Below are positions 1-9,723 of a stretch of 64,000 nt of DNA, piece by piece. Position numbers and translations under genes: made by a program. The stretch is from REEB85 sp018971455 (GTDB taxonomy: Bacteria; Pseudomonadota; Alphaproteobacteria; Acetobacterales; Acetobacteraceae). The notes beneath the pieces were generated by a model, which was not told the DNA's origin, ran no database searches, and saw only the letters and a list, made by a program, of their open reading frames with translations. The stretch is taken from positions 50,513 to 114,512 of the forward strand of contig JAGWNT010000001.1 of NCBI GenBank assembly GCA_028871195.1, given 5' to 3'. The first letter of the stretch is position 1. Every line of letters starts with the position of its first letter.

Positions 1-150
1 CGCCCCCGGCGGGGCGTCAGGGCATCGCCCAGCAAGATTCCTGCCAGCCGGAAACTGCAAGCCATTTCAATCGGCCGGACGGGCGGTCCCGCGATATCGT
101 CGGCCGAGTGTAAAAAATTCCGACAGCTCAGCCGGCGCGGCCGCCCCGCC

Positions 151-1314
151 TCAGGATTGCGCGTCCGGCGACAGCACGATGCAGCCCGAGCGGTCCCGCG
201 TCAGCCGCTCGCAGGCGCGCACCGCCGCATCGCGCGACAAACCCGTCAGCCGCGCCCGATAGAGCGTGCCGTGGGCGGCATGCACGGTGCCGATCATCAC
301 CTGCGCCAGCCCGAGGATCTGATGGGCGTGGGCGCGGGCGATTTCGGTGGCGTGCCGGGCCTGCCCCGGATTGGCGAAGGCGCCGACCTGGATCGCCCAG
401 CCGCCGCCGCCGCCCAGCGTGCCGAGCGGTTGCGTCGGCAACGTGTCGGCCATGGCCGGGCTGATCAGGTGGAAGCCGCCACGCGGCTTCGGCGCGGCCG
501 CGGCCATCACCACCGGCGGGCGGGCCGGGCGCGGCGGCTCGGGCAGGGTGGCGGCCGTCACGACGCCGCGGCTGTAGCCCGTGCGCGCGCCGCGATTATC
601 CGCCAGCGCGATCGCGCCGCCCCGCGCGAAACGGCGCGGATAGCGCGGCCCGGGCGGAATGTTGATCGGAATCTGGTTCATCGCCAGCTGCGTCGCCGGC
701 GACGGGCGCAGCGGCGTGCTGTCGCCGATCGCGGTGCCGACGCGCGCGACATAGCGCCGCGTCTCGTCGGGCAGCGGGCGATTATGCGTCAGATAATCGT
801 CCAGTCGCCCGGGCCCGGCATTGTAGGCCGCCAGGAACCCGGGCGAGCCGTACATGTCGTACAGCTCGCGCAGATAGGCGGTGCCGGCCATGATGTTGTC
901 ATGCGGGTCGTACGGGTCGTCGCCCAGGCCGTAGCGCGCGCGCAGCTCGTCATAGGTCTCCGGCATCACCTGCATCAGCCCCATGGCGCCGGCGGAGGAG
1001 ACGATGAGCTGGCCGCCCTCGTAGAGCCGGCCGCCGGATTCCTGGTGCATCACGCTGCGCACCCAGGTCTCCGGTACGTCGTACTTGGCCGCCGCCTCGA
1101 CGATGTAGGGCCCCCACGGATCGCCGGGCGGGCCGGGCGGGGCGTAATTGTGCTTCGCCAGTGCCGCGTAGCGCGCCGCCTCCTGGGTGGCGCTCAGCCG
1201 CGGCCCATGGCTGGCGCAGGCCGACAGCAGCGCCACCGCGGCGAGGCACAGCAGCCCCCGGAGCAGGGCGGGTGAAGACTGCAGGCCGGATCGGCGGAAC
1301 AACATGCGGCGCAA
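151..1314 (-). CDS. Lytic transglycosylase lipoprotein with C-terminal SPOR domain
   Basis: Predicted murein lytic transglycosylase that cleaves peptidoglycan glycan strands from the periplasmic side of the envelope. The N-terminus has a hydrophobic stretch ending in the lipobox LLSAC (Cys about residue 33), so it is probably lipid-anchored. A family 1 SLT domain follows: catalytic-type Glu in HQESGG (about residue 92), then GAMGLMQVMP and AAYNAGPG, the usual SLT motifs. The last ~80 residues (AIQVGAFANPGQA onward) form a SPOR domain, which in known proteins binds denuded glycan at the septum. This architecture is common in Acetobacteraceae-type alphaproteobacteria. It is transcribed away from the glycine-zipper lipoprotein gene next door. 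The start at 1314 gives a full signal peptide; a second ATG three codons in is equally possible. Confidence 0.9.
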   Translation of the reverse strand: MRRMLFRRSGLQSSPALLRGLLCLAAVALLSACASHGPRLSATQEAARYAALAKHNYAPPGPPGDPWGPYIVEAAAKYDVPETWVRSVMHQESGGRLYEGGQLIVSSAGAMGLMQVMPETYDELRARYGLGDDPYDPHDNIMAGTAYLRELYDMYGSPGFLAAYNAGPGRLDDYLTHNRPLPDETRRYVARVGTAIGDSTPLRPSPATQLAMNQIPINIPPGPRYPRRFARGGAIALADNRGARTGYSRGVVTAATLPEPPRPARPPVVMAAAAPKPRGGFHLISPAMADTLPTQPLGTLGGGGGWAIQVGAFANPGQARHATEIARAHAHQILGLAQVMIGTVHAAHGTLYRARLTGLSRDAAVRACERLTRDRSGCIVLSPDAQS

Positions 1315-1549
1315 GCCTCCGTCGTGGCGCGACCGCCGAAGGGCGGCCGGAGGGCACGACAGCCTCGCGGCCGTCGTTGACGGGGTCCCTCAGGAACCCG
1401 TGCTAACTCCTTATCCAAAATAGAAGATCAACGCAAGGTTACGGTGATTTTACGCTCACGCACTCGTGATGCTGTCGGCAAACCGCGCCGTTGTGCTATA
1501 TCGGCGCCATCCGGCGGGCATCCTTCGGCGCCGCCATGGGGATGAGACC

Positions 1550-2071
1550 ATGTTCCGAGCCGCCCGCCGCCCTGCCGCCCGTCGCCTAGCCTCCCGCCGC
1601 ACTGCCTTCCGCCACCTTGCCGCGCCCGCCGCCCTCGCCCTGCTTCTCGGCGTCGCCGCCTGCGCGCCGACCGACACCAACACCACCTACAGCGGCAGCG
1701 AGATCGGCCGCACCGCCCAGGTCAGCTACGGCGTCATCCTGTCGATGCGCCCGGTCGTGGTCCGCTCCCAGCCCACCGGCGTCGGAACCCTCGGCGGGGC
1801 CGCCATCGGCGGCGTCGCCGGCAGCTACATCGGCCGCAACGACGTGCGCGGTAACATTCTCGGCGCCATCGGCGGCGCCATCATTGGCGGCGTCGCCGGC
1901 TCCGCGATCGAGAGCGGCGTCAGCACCGGCAGCGCCATGGAGTTCATCATCCGCGAGGATAGCGGGCAGACCATCTCGGTGGTGCAGACCAACGAGACCG
2001 GGCTGCAGCCCGGCGACCGCGTGGTGCTGACCCGGGGCGCGCGCACCCATATCTCGCGCGTGCCCGGCTGA
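1550..2071 (+). CDS. Glycine-zipper outer-membrane lipoprotein (SlyB/Rick17kDa-like)
   Basis: Small surface lipoprotein of 173 residues. After an Arg-rich N-terminus comes a hydrophobic segment ending in VAACAP, a lipobox-like Cys. The middle has two glycine-zipper segments (GGAAIGGVAGSYIG and GAIGGAIIGGVAGSAI) typical of the 17 kDa/SlyB family. The C-terminal ~60 residues end in VVLTRGARTHISRV, a short beta-rich tail seen in this family. Such proteins are thought to stabilise the outer membrane; the exact function is unknown. The ATG at 1550 is preferred over the upstream in-frame ATG at 1466 because GGGGATGAGA sits just before it and the extra 28 residues look like leader DNA. It is a single gene, divergent from the transglycosylase. 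Confidence 0.8.
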   Translation: MFRAARRPAARRLASRRTAFRHLAAPAALALLLGVAACAPTDTNTTYSGSEIGRTAQVSYGVILSMRPVVVRSQPTGVGTLGGAAIGGVAGSYIGRNDVRGNILGAIGGAIIGGVAGSAIESGVSTGSAMEFIIREDSGQTISVVQTNETGLQPGDRVVLTRGARTHISRVPG

Positions 2072-2164
2072 GGGCGCTGGCGCGGCTGACCGCCCCCGAC
2101 TGACGGCGTTGGCCTGACCGCGCCGGTTGCGGCGGGCCGGCCAATCGGCTATCGCCGCCTCCCC

Positions 2165-3018
2165 ATGATCGATGCTCCCAACTTAGCACCCGCCGGCGCC
2201 GTCACGCTTGAGCTGACGCCGGGGCGCAGCTTCGCCCGCCGCCAGGCCTTCGCCTGGCGCGACGTGCGCGAGACCGCCCAGCTCTGGCGCCTGTGCTGGA
2301 CCCTGGCCTGGCTCGATATCCGGCTGCGCTACCGCGGCTCCATGCTCGGCCCGTTCTGGCTCACCCTGTCCACCGGCGTGATGGTAGCCGCGATGGGGGT
2401 GATCTACGCCACCTTGTTCCGCATGGATGTCGCCGAATACCTGCCCTTCCTGGCCGTCTCGCAGGTGCTCTGGGGCTTCCTGGCCACGCTGGTCACCGAG
2501 GCCTGCACCGGCTACACCAGCGCCGAGTTCACCATCCGCTCGATGCGCATGCCGTTCGTGCTCTATGCGGTGCGCATCCTGGTGCGCAACCTGGTGGTAC
2601 TGGCGCACAACATGCTCGTGATCGTGGTGGTGTTCGCGGTGTTCGCCAACTGGCCGGATGCGAACTGGCTGCTCATCCTGCCCGCCGCCCTCGTCTGGCT
2701 GCTCGACGGCGTGGCGGTGACGCTGCTGCTCGGCGTGCTCTGCGCGCGTTTTCGCGACATTCCGCCGATCGTCGGCAGCATCATGCAGATGGCCTTCTTC
2801 GTCACCCCGGTGATCTGGCAGCCCAGGCTGGTCGGCGCGCACCAATGGCTGCTGCCGTTCAATCCCTTCTACACGCTGCTCGAGATCATCCGCGCCCCGC
2901 TGCTCGGCCAGCTGCCGAATGCCGGAGTCTATGCCTCGGCCCTCCTCACCTCCGTCCTGCTCTGCGGCGCCACCTGGCTGCTCTTCACCCGCGTGCGCGA
3001 CCGCATCGCCTTCTGGGT

Positions 3019-3022
<4 letters not shown>
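2165..3022 (+). CDS. ABC-2 type permease for polysaccharide/O-antigen export (Wzm/KpsM-like)
   Basis: Inner-membrane subunit of a two-component ABC exporter of capsule or O-antigen type. The 285-residue protein has a cytoplasmic N-terminus with the segment DIRLRYRGSMLGPFWLTL, the conserved amphipathic region before the first helix in the Wzm/KpsM/TagG family. About six membrane spans follow, and PVIWQP plus FNPFYTLLEIIRAPLLG form the conserved last extracytoplasmic loop. Its stop overlaps the start of the ATP-binding subunit (ATGA at 3019-3022), so the two are translationally coupled. Together with the CDP-sugar gene near 17.6 kb it points to O-polysaccharide production, although the two loci are far apart. 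The substrate cannot be told from sequence. Confidence 0.88.
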
Positions 3023-3804
<782 letters not shown>

Positions 3805-3811
3805 GGCGGCG

Positions 3812-5530
3812 TCAGCCCGCCACGCCGATCAGGTTGCGCCGCGCCGGATCGGCCTCCGGCACGGCGGCCAGCAGCGCCCGGGTATAGGCATGCGACGGCG
3901 CGCCGCACAGCGCCTCCGCCGGCCCGGTCTCGACGATCTCGCCGCGATACATCACCGCGATGCGGTCGCAGAAATAGCGGATCACCCCGAGATCGTGGCT
4001 GATCAGGATGAAGCTGAGCCCGAGCTTCGGCTGCAACGCCAGCAGCAGGTCGAGGATCTGGCTGCGCAGCGTCACGTCGAGTGCGGAGGTCGGCTCATCG
4101 GCGATGATCAGCCGCGGGTCGAGCGCCAGGGCACGGGCAATCACGATGCGCTGGCGCTGCCCGCCGGAGAAGGCGTGCGGATAGCGCGTCTGGGCCGCCG
4201 CCGGCAGCCCGACCAGTTCGAGCAGCGCGCCCACCCGGGCCGCCAGCACCGCGCCATGCATCAGCCCGTTCACCAGCAGCGGCTCGCCGATGCACTGCCC
4301 CACCGTCATGCGCGGATTGAGCGAGGCGAACGGGTCCTGGAACACCATGCGGATCTGCCGGTGCGCACGCCGCAATCCGGCACGATCCGCGCCGGCCAAC
4401 TCGAGCTGCCCGCCCTCGCGCGGCGTGTAGTCGATGCGTCCGGCACTCGGCCGCAGCACGCGGATCAGTGCGCTGCCCAATGTCGTCTTGCCCGAGCCTG
4501 ATTCGCCGACGATGCCGAGATTCTCGCCCTCGAACAGGTCGAGATCGACGTTCCGCACGGCCGCGACGCCGGGGCGGGACGGGCGCAGGAACCGCCGCTC
4601 GCCGGGATAGGTCACGCTCAGCCCGCGGACCTGGAGCACCGGCGCGGCGGGCGGGCGCGGCACGCGCGCCGAGGGGGCGGCCATGCCCAGCCGGCGCGCC
4701 GAATCGAGCAGCTTGCGCGTGTACGGGTGCTGCGGTGCCGCGAACAACGTCTGCACGTCCGCGCGCTCCACCACCTCGCCCTGGTACATCACCAGCACAT
4801 CATCGGCGATCTGGGCGACAACCCCCATGTCGTGGGTGATGAACAGCACGGCCAGCCCGTGCGCCTGTTGCAGCCGGGCGATCAGACGCAGAATCTCCGC
4901 CTGGGTGGTGACGTCGAGCGCCGTGGTCGGTTCATCGGCGATCAGCACCTTCGGGTTGCACGCCAGCGCCATGGCGATCATGGCGCGTTGGCGCATGCCG
5001 CCGCTGAATTCGAACGGATAGCGCGCAACCGCGCTCTCGGGATCGGGGATTTCGACCTGCCGCAGCAGCGCCACCGCCCGCGCCATCGCCTCCCGGCGGG
5101 TCGCCAGCCCATGGGCGAGAAGCGCCTCGCCGATCTGCCAGCCGATGCGATGGATCGGGCTCAGCGAGGTCATCGGCTCCTGGAACACCATGGCGATGTC
5201 GCGCCCGCGAATGGCGCGGATCTGCCGGCCCTTGGGGGGCAGGGTGGCCAGATCGACGCACGGGCCGCCACTGCCCTGCGGCGTGAAGCGGATGGCGCCG
5301 CTGGTGATGCGGCCCGGATGCGGCACGATGCGCAGGATGGAGCGCGCGGTCATGCTCTTGCCGCTGCCGCTCTCGCCGACGATGCATAGGGTACGCCCGC
5401 GGCGCAGCTGGAAACTCACCCGCTCGACAGCGCGCAAGGTCGCGCTGCCGGCGCGGAACTGCGTGGACAGATCGGCGACATCGAGCACGATCTCGCCGTC
5501 CGCGGCGGGGTTGGCTGCCGCGTCAGGCAT
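3812..5530 (-). CDS. Fused dual ATP-binding protein of a peptide/oligosaccharide ABC importer (DppD-DppF type)
   Basis: Energy-coupling subunit with two ABC domains in one 572-residue chain, as in YejF/GsiA-type importers. Domain 1 has Walker A GESGSGKS, signature FSGGMRQR and Walker B LIADEPTTALD. Domain 2 has GESGSGKTT, FSGGQRQR and IIADEPTSALD. The Opp/Dpp C-terminal region with HPYTRKLL and SHAYTRALL after each domain is also present. The ATG at 5530 overlaps the permease stop by eight bases, which fits the tight operon; an in-frame ATG 30 bases upstream is an alternative. It is the last gene of the SBP-permease-permease-ATPase operon read leftward. Given the linked dehydratases and lactonase, the cargo may be a sugar-acid oligomer rather than a peptide (inference). 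Confidence 0.9.
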   Translation of the reverse strand: MPDAAANPAADGEIVLDVADLSTQFRAGSATLRAVERVSFQLRRGRTLCIVGESGSGKSMTARSILRIVPHPGRITSGAIRFTPQGSGGPCVDLATLPPKGRQIRAIRGRDIAMVFQEPMTSLSPIHRIGWQIGEALLAHGLATRREAMARAVALLRQVEIPDPESAVARYPFEFSGGMRQRAMIAMALACNPKVLIADEPTTALDVTTQAEILRLIARLQQAHGLAVLFITHDMGVVAQIADDVLVMYQGEVVERADVQTLFAAPQHPYTRKLLDSARRLGMAAPSARVPRPPAAPVLQVRGLSVTYPGERRFLRPSRPGVAAVRNVDLDLFEGENLGIVGESGSGKTTLGSALIRVLRPSAGRIDYTPREGGQLELAGADRAGLRRAHRQIRMVFQDPFASLNPRMTVGQCIGEPLLVNGLMHGAVLAARVGALLELVGLPAAAQTRYPHAFSGGQRQRIVIARALALDPRLIIADEPTSALDVTLRSQILDLLLALQPKLGLSFILISHDLGVIRYFCDRIAVMYRGEIVETGPAEALCGAPSHAYTRALLAAVPEADPARRNLIGVAG

Positions 5531-6644
5531 GCGGATCGGCCGCGTCGCGCAGCCCGTCACCGAGGAAATTGAGCGCCAGCACCGCGATCGCCACCGCCAC
5601 GCCGGGCAGCAGCAGCCATGGGGCCGAGGCCAGCGTGTTGACGTTCTGCGCTTCCTCCAGAAGCGTGCCCCAGCTGATGGCCGGCGGTTGCAGACCCAGC
5701 CCGAGAAAGCTCAGCGCCGTCTCGGCCAGGATCATCTGCGGCACCGCGAGGGTGATGGAAGCGATGATGTGGCTGGTCAGCGCCGGCAGCATGTGGCGGA
5801 AGATCACCCGGGCCTGGCTGCATCCGTCGAGCATGGCGGCCGTGATATAGGTCTCGCCCCGCAGCACGAGGAAGCGCCCGCGAATGACGCGCGCCAGCTG
5901 CGTCCAGCCGACCAGGGAGATGATCAGCGTGATCATGAAATAGGTGGTGATCGGCGACCATGTCTTGGGCAGCGCTGCGGCCAGCGCCAGCCACACCGGA
6001 ATCGTCGGCAGCGAGAGGATGAACTCGATCACGCGCTGGATCAGCCAATCGGTCTGCCCGCCGAAATATCCGGATATGCCGCCCAGGACGATGCCGAGGA
6101 CCAGGCTGCACAGCACGCCGACAAGCCCCACCGAGAGCGACACCCGCGCGCCGAACACGATGCGGCTCAGCATGTCCCGCCCCAGCCGGTCCGCGCCGAG
6201 CAGGAACACATGCGCGCCGGGATCGACGGCACCGAAAAGATGAATGTCGCTCCGCAACAGGCCCCAGAGCCGATAGGGCGTGCCATGCACGAACAGGCCG
6301 AGTGCCACGCGCCGGGTGGGATCGACCACATAGGCCGGCGCCAGCGTCACCGGGTCCCGCTTCAGCGCCTCGGCATAGACGAAGGGCCGCCAGGCAAAGC
6401 CGGCCGGCGTGGACACGAGCCAGTGAACAACCTGCGGCGGATGGAACACCATGCGCGCATTCGTGGCATCCGGATCACTCGGCGCGACGAACTCGGCACC
6501 GGCGGCGAGCGCATAGAGCAGCAGCGTGACGCCGAGGCAGAGCAGCGCCAGGCGATGGCGGCAGAAGCGCCGCCACATCAACCGCGCCTGGGAGGCGGCG
6601 CCGGGATCGCGCGCGTCGGGCCGGGTGGCGATGGCGGCGCTCAC
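5523..6644 (-). CDS. ABC importer permease (DppC/OppC family)
   Basis: Inner-membrane permease of 373 residues. The N-terminal segment has a transmembrane helix near RHRLALLCLGVTLLLYALAA and then a long periplasmic loop of about 100 residues containing FHPPQVVHW, typical of OppC-like permeases of YejE type. The core BPD_transp_1 domain follows, with GADRLGRDMLSR, the EAA-like loop ETYITAAMLDGCS and the conserved end ALNFLGDGLRDAADP. I chose the GTG at 6644 because it overlaps the upstream permease stop as GTGA, the coupling style used throughout this operon. The longer open frame upstream lies inside the neighbouring permease and does not look like protein. Confidence 0.88.
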   Translation of the reverse strand: MSAAIATRPDARDPGAASQARLMWRRFCRHRLALLCLGVTLLLYALAAGAEFVAPSDPDATNARMVFHPPQVVHWLVSTPAGFAWRPFVYAEALKRDPVTLAPAYVVDPTRRVALGLFVHGTPYRLWGLLRSDIHLFGAVDPGAHVFLLGADRLGRDMLSRIVFGARVSLSVGLVGVLCSLVLGIVLGGISGYFGGQTDWLIQRVIEFILSLPTIPVWLALAAALPKTWSPITTYFMITLIISLVGWTQLARVIRGRFLVLRGETYITAAMLDGCSQARVIFRHMLPALTSHIIASITLAVPQMILAETALSFLGLGLQPPAISWGTLLEEAQNVNTLASAPWLLLPGVAVAIAVLALNFLGDGLRDAADPHA

Positions 6645-7624
6645 TGCATGCGGATCCGCGGATCGAGAAGAGCGAGCAGAATATCGGAGACCAGCGTGCC
6701 GATGACCGTGAGCAGGCAGAGCAGCAGCAGGAAGGCGCCGGCCAGATACTGGTCCTGCGAGAGCAGCGCCTGCAGCAGCAGGGGCCCGGCGGTTTGCAGG
6801 TTCAGCACGATGGAGATGATCACGGAGCCGGAGACGAGGTTTGGGAGCACCCAGCCGAGCGTGCTGACGAACGGGTTCAACGCGATGCGGATCGGATAGC
6901 GCAGCAGCAGCGTGAACTCGCTGAGTCCCTTGGCGCGCGCCGTCTCCACATAGGGCTGGTGCAGCTGGTCCAGCAGGTTGGCGCGCATCACGCGAATCAG
7001 GCTGGCGGCGCCCGAGGTTCCCAGAATGACCATCGGCACCCAGATATGGCGCAGCAGATCCGCCACCCGACCAAGGGACCACGGGGCGTTGAGATAGTGG
7101 TGCGAGAACAATCCGCCGAGATCCTCGCCGAAATAGGCGATGCCGATATACATCAGCACGAGACCGAGGAGGAAACCCGGCACCGCGAGCCCGAGCATGC
7201 CCAGAAAGGTGAAGACGTAGTCGAAGACCGAATATTTATGCACCGCCGAGTAGACGCCGATCGGAAAAGCGATGGCCCAGGTAAACAGCAGCGCCGCCAG
7301 CGATAGCAGCAGCGTCAGCCCCATCCGCCCCCAGATCAGGGTGGAGACGGGCTGCTGCCACTGGAAGGAATAGCCGAAATTGCCGTGCGCCACGCCATCG
7401 ATCCACCGCCAGTACTGCACCAGGAACGGCCGGTCCAGCCCGTACTGCTCGCGCATCGAGAGCAGCGTCGCCTGGCTCACCGTCTCGCCACCCGCGGCCA
7501 GCGAGGCCGCGTAGTTGGTGGCGAAATCTCCCGGTGGCAGCTTGATCAGGCCGAAACAGGTGATCGAGACCAACGCCATGAACGGCACCATGCCGAGCAG
7601 ACGGCGCAGGATGAAGCGGCTCAC
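6641..7624 (-). CDS. ABC importer permease (DppB/OppB family)
   Basis: Second inner-membrane permease of the importer, 327 residues. It starts with the DppB-type MSRFILRRLLGMVPFM helix. It has the conserved early segment KLPPGDFATNYAA, a periplasmic stretch ending in REQYGLDRPFLVQY and the EAA loop region YVETARAKGLSEFTLLLRYPIR. It ends with ALLDPRIRMQ, the OppB-family C-terminus (D-PR-R). The start codon is GTG at 7624. It follows the binding-protein gene by 24 bases and overlaps the next permease by four bases, so all four transport genes form one transcription unit. Confidence 0.9.
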   Translation of the reverse strand: MSRFILRRLLGMVPFMALVSITCFGLIKLPPGDFATNYAASLAAGGETVSQATLLSMREQYGLDRPFLVQYWRWIDGVAHGNFGYSFQWQQPVSTLIWGRMGLTLLLSLAALLFTWAIAFPIGVYSAVHKYSVFDYVFTFLGMLGLAVPGFLLGLVLMYIGIAYFGEDLGGLFSHHYLNAPWSLGRVADLLRHIWVPMVILGTSGAASLIRVMRANLLDQLHQPYVETARAKGLSEFTLLLRYPIRIALNPFVSTLGWVLPNLVSGSVIISIVLNLQTAGPLLLQALLSQDQYLAGAFLLLLCLLTVIGTLVSDILLALLDPRIRMQ

Positions 7625-7648
7625 TGTCCGGCCCGACCGCGGCGCCGG

Positions 7649-9553
7649 CTAGGCATCGGTGAAGTAGTATTGCTGCGGCAGGGTCGGTGCCGGGTTGGGA
7701 TAGGTCCAGCCATTGGGCATGGAGGCCGGCACGTTCATCAGCCGCTTGCTGCGAATGCCGAACACCGTCAGCGCCTGCACCGTGCCGATCGTCTCGAACG
7801 CGTCGGCCGCCATTTGCAGGATCTTCTTCACCAGCGCATCGGCCGCGGCCTGGTCGGCGGTCTGTTTCCACTGGTCCCACAGCTTCAGCCGCTCCTGCAT
7901 GCTCGCGCTGGGCGCGATGCCGAGCTTGCCCCCGCTGGTGTACCACTGCACCCAGGGAATGCTCTGGCGGGAATCGAGCTGGTGCACCGCGAGCCAGGCC
8001 CGCGGATCGGTGGTCGGATGCACGCCCCCGGTCGCCGCTTCCAGGTCGATGTCATAGGCGTTGTCCTGGCCGCGATTGTAGAATTGCGAGCGCTCCATGG
8101 TGTTGATGCCGAGATCGATGCCGACATCCGCCCATTGCTTCTTGACCATCTGGATGGTGTCGATCATCGCCGTTTCGTTGACCATCACATCCACGGTCAG
8201 GAACAGCTTGCTGCCGTCCGGATAGGTGCGCGGCCCGGTGCCCGACCGCTTGAGGCCGAGCGAGTCGAGCAGCTCGTTGGCCTTCTTCGGGTCGAATTTG
8301 AGGTACTGCGTCGCGAGCTGCTCGTTGTAGAAGCTGTCGCCGGGCAGCGGGGCCACCTGCCACGGCTTGGACTGCCCAAGGAAGACGATCTCGTTGATGC
8401 TGTCGCGATCCATGGCGTGCGACAAGGCGATGCGGAAGGTCTTGTTGGTCAGCAATCCCTTCAGCTTCTCGTCCTTGTCGGTCTGGTTGAGATAGATGCA
8501 GACCGCGTTGGCATCCGTGGGAGTGAGCGGCTGCAGGACATACCCGGCCTTGTCGGCATGCTGGGCGAGGATCGGCTTGTTGCCGATGCTGGGAATGTAG
8601 CGCAACTGCAAGTCGATCTGCCCGCCGATCACCGCGAGCAGCATGGATTGCTCGTTGGAGACCACCTTGAAATCGATGCCGTCGATGTAGGGAAGCTGGT
8701 TCCCCGCCGTGTCCACCTGCCAGAAATACGGGTTGCGCCGCATCGTCACCTCGGTGGTGCCGCCGGTATAGCCGCGCTCGACCACCCAGGGATCGAGCAC
8801 CGGCCGCTCGGGATTGGCCCAGCGCGCCGGCACCTCGATGTCGCCGCACTTGGCGCGGAACAGCGACGCCCAGTTGGGCTGATGCGAATCGGCGACCATC
8901 TTGGCGACGCCGGGATTGTACTTCGGCACGAATTGCTGGCAGTAATGCTTGGCGTAGAGCACCGGATGCTGGCCGAGCGGGCCGGCGAGCACTTCGGGGA
9001 AAATGCGGTAGGGCTCAGCGAAATGGAAGGTGACCGTGTGGTCGTCCTGCTTCGTCGCCGTCACCAGCTTGCCCGCCACGACATATTGCGACGGCGGCAC
9101 GGCGAAGAATTCCTTGTTGGCCAGGAGGTCGTTGATGCAGAACAGGATGTCGTCGGCGGTGAAGGGGTGGCCGTCGGACCATTTCATCCCCGGCCGCAGC
9201 TTGAAGGTGAAGCTGCGCGCATCCGCACTCTCATCCCAGCCCGCGGCGACGTTGGGCACCGGCTTCTGGAAATCGGGCGACCAGCGGGTCAGCCCCATGT
9301 TGCCGACGATGCGCAGAATCGCGTTGTGATCGGCATCGCCGGCCAGCGCATTGCGCAGAATGCCGCCGTGCTTGCCGACATTGGCAACCGGCGTCACCAC
9401 TTCGGGCTGCTGCGGCAGGCGCTCGGCCAGCTTCGGCAGCTTGCCCGCCTTCACCAGGGCTGCCAGCGCTGGCGCCTCGGCGAGCGTCGCGGCCCATGCC
9501 TGCGGCGCGAGGGCGGTTGAAAGCGACAAGGCAAGAAAATTCCTGCGACGCAT
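7649..9553 (-). CDS. Periplasmic solute-binding protein, family 5 (peptide/oligosaccharide type)
   Basis: Ligand-capturing subunit of the importer, 634 residues, with an N-terminal twin-Arg-like/Sec signal (MRRRNFLALSLSTALAPQAWA). The SBP_bac_5 fold shows in the segments LRPGMKWSDGHPFTADDI, IDFKVVSNEQSM and FRIALSHAMDRDSINE. The protein is longer than DppA/OppA (about 530) and resembles the YejA-like or plant-oligosaccharide-type members. The ATG at 9553 is preceded by an excellent Shine-Dalgarno (GGAGGG), which rules against the ATG 33 bases upstream. It is the first gene of the leftward operon and is divergent from the GntR regulator. An operator-like site at 9632-9650 lies between them. 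Confidence 0.9.
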   Translation of the reverse strand: MRRRNFLALSLSTALAPQAWAATLAEAPALAALVKAGKLPKLAERLPQQPEVVTPVANVGKHGGILRNALAGDADHNAILRIVGNMGLTRWSPDFQKPVPNVAAGWDESADARSFTFKLRPGMKWSDGHPFTADDILFCINDLLANKEFFAVPPSQYVVAGKLVTATKQDDHTVTFHFAEPYRIFPEVLAGPLGQHPVLYAKHYCQQFVPKYNPGVAKMVADSHQPNWASLFRAKCGDIEVPARWANPERPVLDPWVVERGYTGGTTEVTMRRNPYFWQVDTAGNQLPYIDGIDFKVVSNEQSMLLAVIGGQIDLQLRYIPSIGNKPILAQHADKAGYVLQPLTPTDANAVCIYLNQTDKDEKLKGLLTNKTFRIALSHAMDRDSINEIVFLGQSKPWQVAPLPGDSFYNEQLATQYLKFDPKKANELLDSLGLKRSGTGPRTYPDGSKLFLTVDVMVNETAMIDTIQMVKKQWADVGIDLGINTMERSQFYNRGQDNAYDIDLEAATGGVHPTTDPRAWLAVHQLDSRQSIPWVQWYTSGGKLGIAPSASMQERLKLWDQWKQTADQAAADALVKKILQMAADAFETIGTVQALTVFGIRSKRLMNVPASMPNGWTYPNPAPTLPQQYYFTDA

Positions 9554-9631
9554 GGTTCCCTCCGGACGTCCGCCTCTATCGGGCAATTCACGAGGTCTGC
9601 CGCCAGCGCTTCATGCTTTCGGCTTGCAAAC

Positions 9632-9650
9632 CATCATGTTATATGACAAC
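9632..9650. promoter_or_regulatory. Operator candidate 1 for the GntR/FCD regulator
   Basis: The 19-base element CATCATGTTATATGACAAC matches a second copy at 11601-11619 at 16 of 19 positions. Its core GTTAT-ATG-ACAAC is an imperfect inverted repeat of the kind bound by FadR-subfamily regulators. It lies in the divergent region between the solute-binding protein gene and the regulator gene. Binding is inferred. Confidence 0.6.
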
Positions 9651-9723
9651 AAGACAAGCATGGGGCGAAGCCGCCTGTCAAGCAATCCGCTGCGGGCCAG
9701 GGCAACGCCGTCGGGGGGCGAAC

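Noticed and set aside
1315..1549. Promoters in the gap between the transglycosylase and the glycine-zipper lipoprotein
   Set aside because: AT-rich pieces such as TATATC (1497-1502) exist, but no convincing -35 was found at the right distance, so no site is claimed.
7385..9520. Plus-strand frame of 711 codons across the solute-binding protein gene
   Set aside because: It is a GC-driven shadow; the minus strand has a signal peptide, a strong ribosome site and a recognised family.
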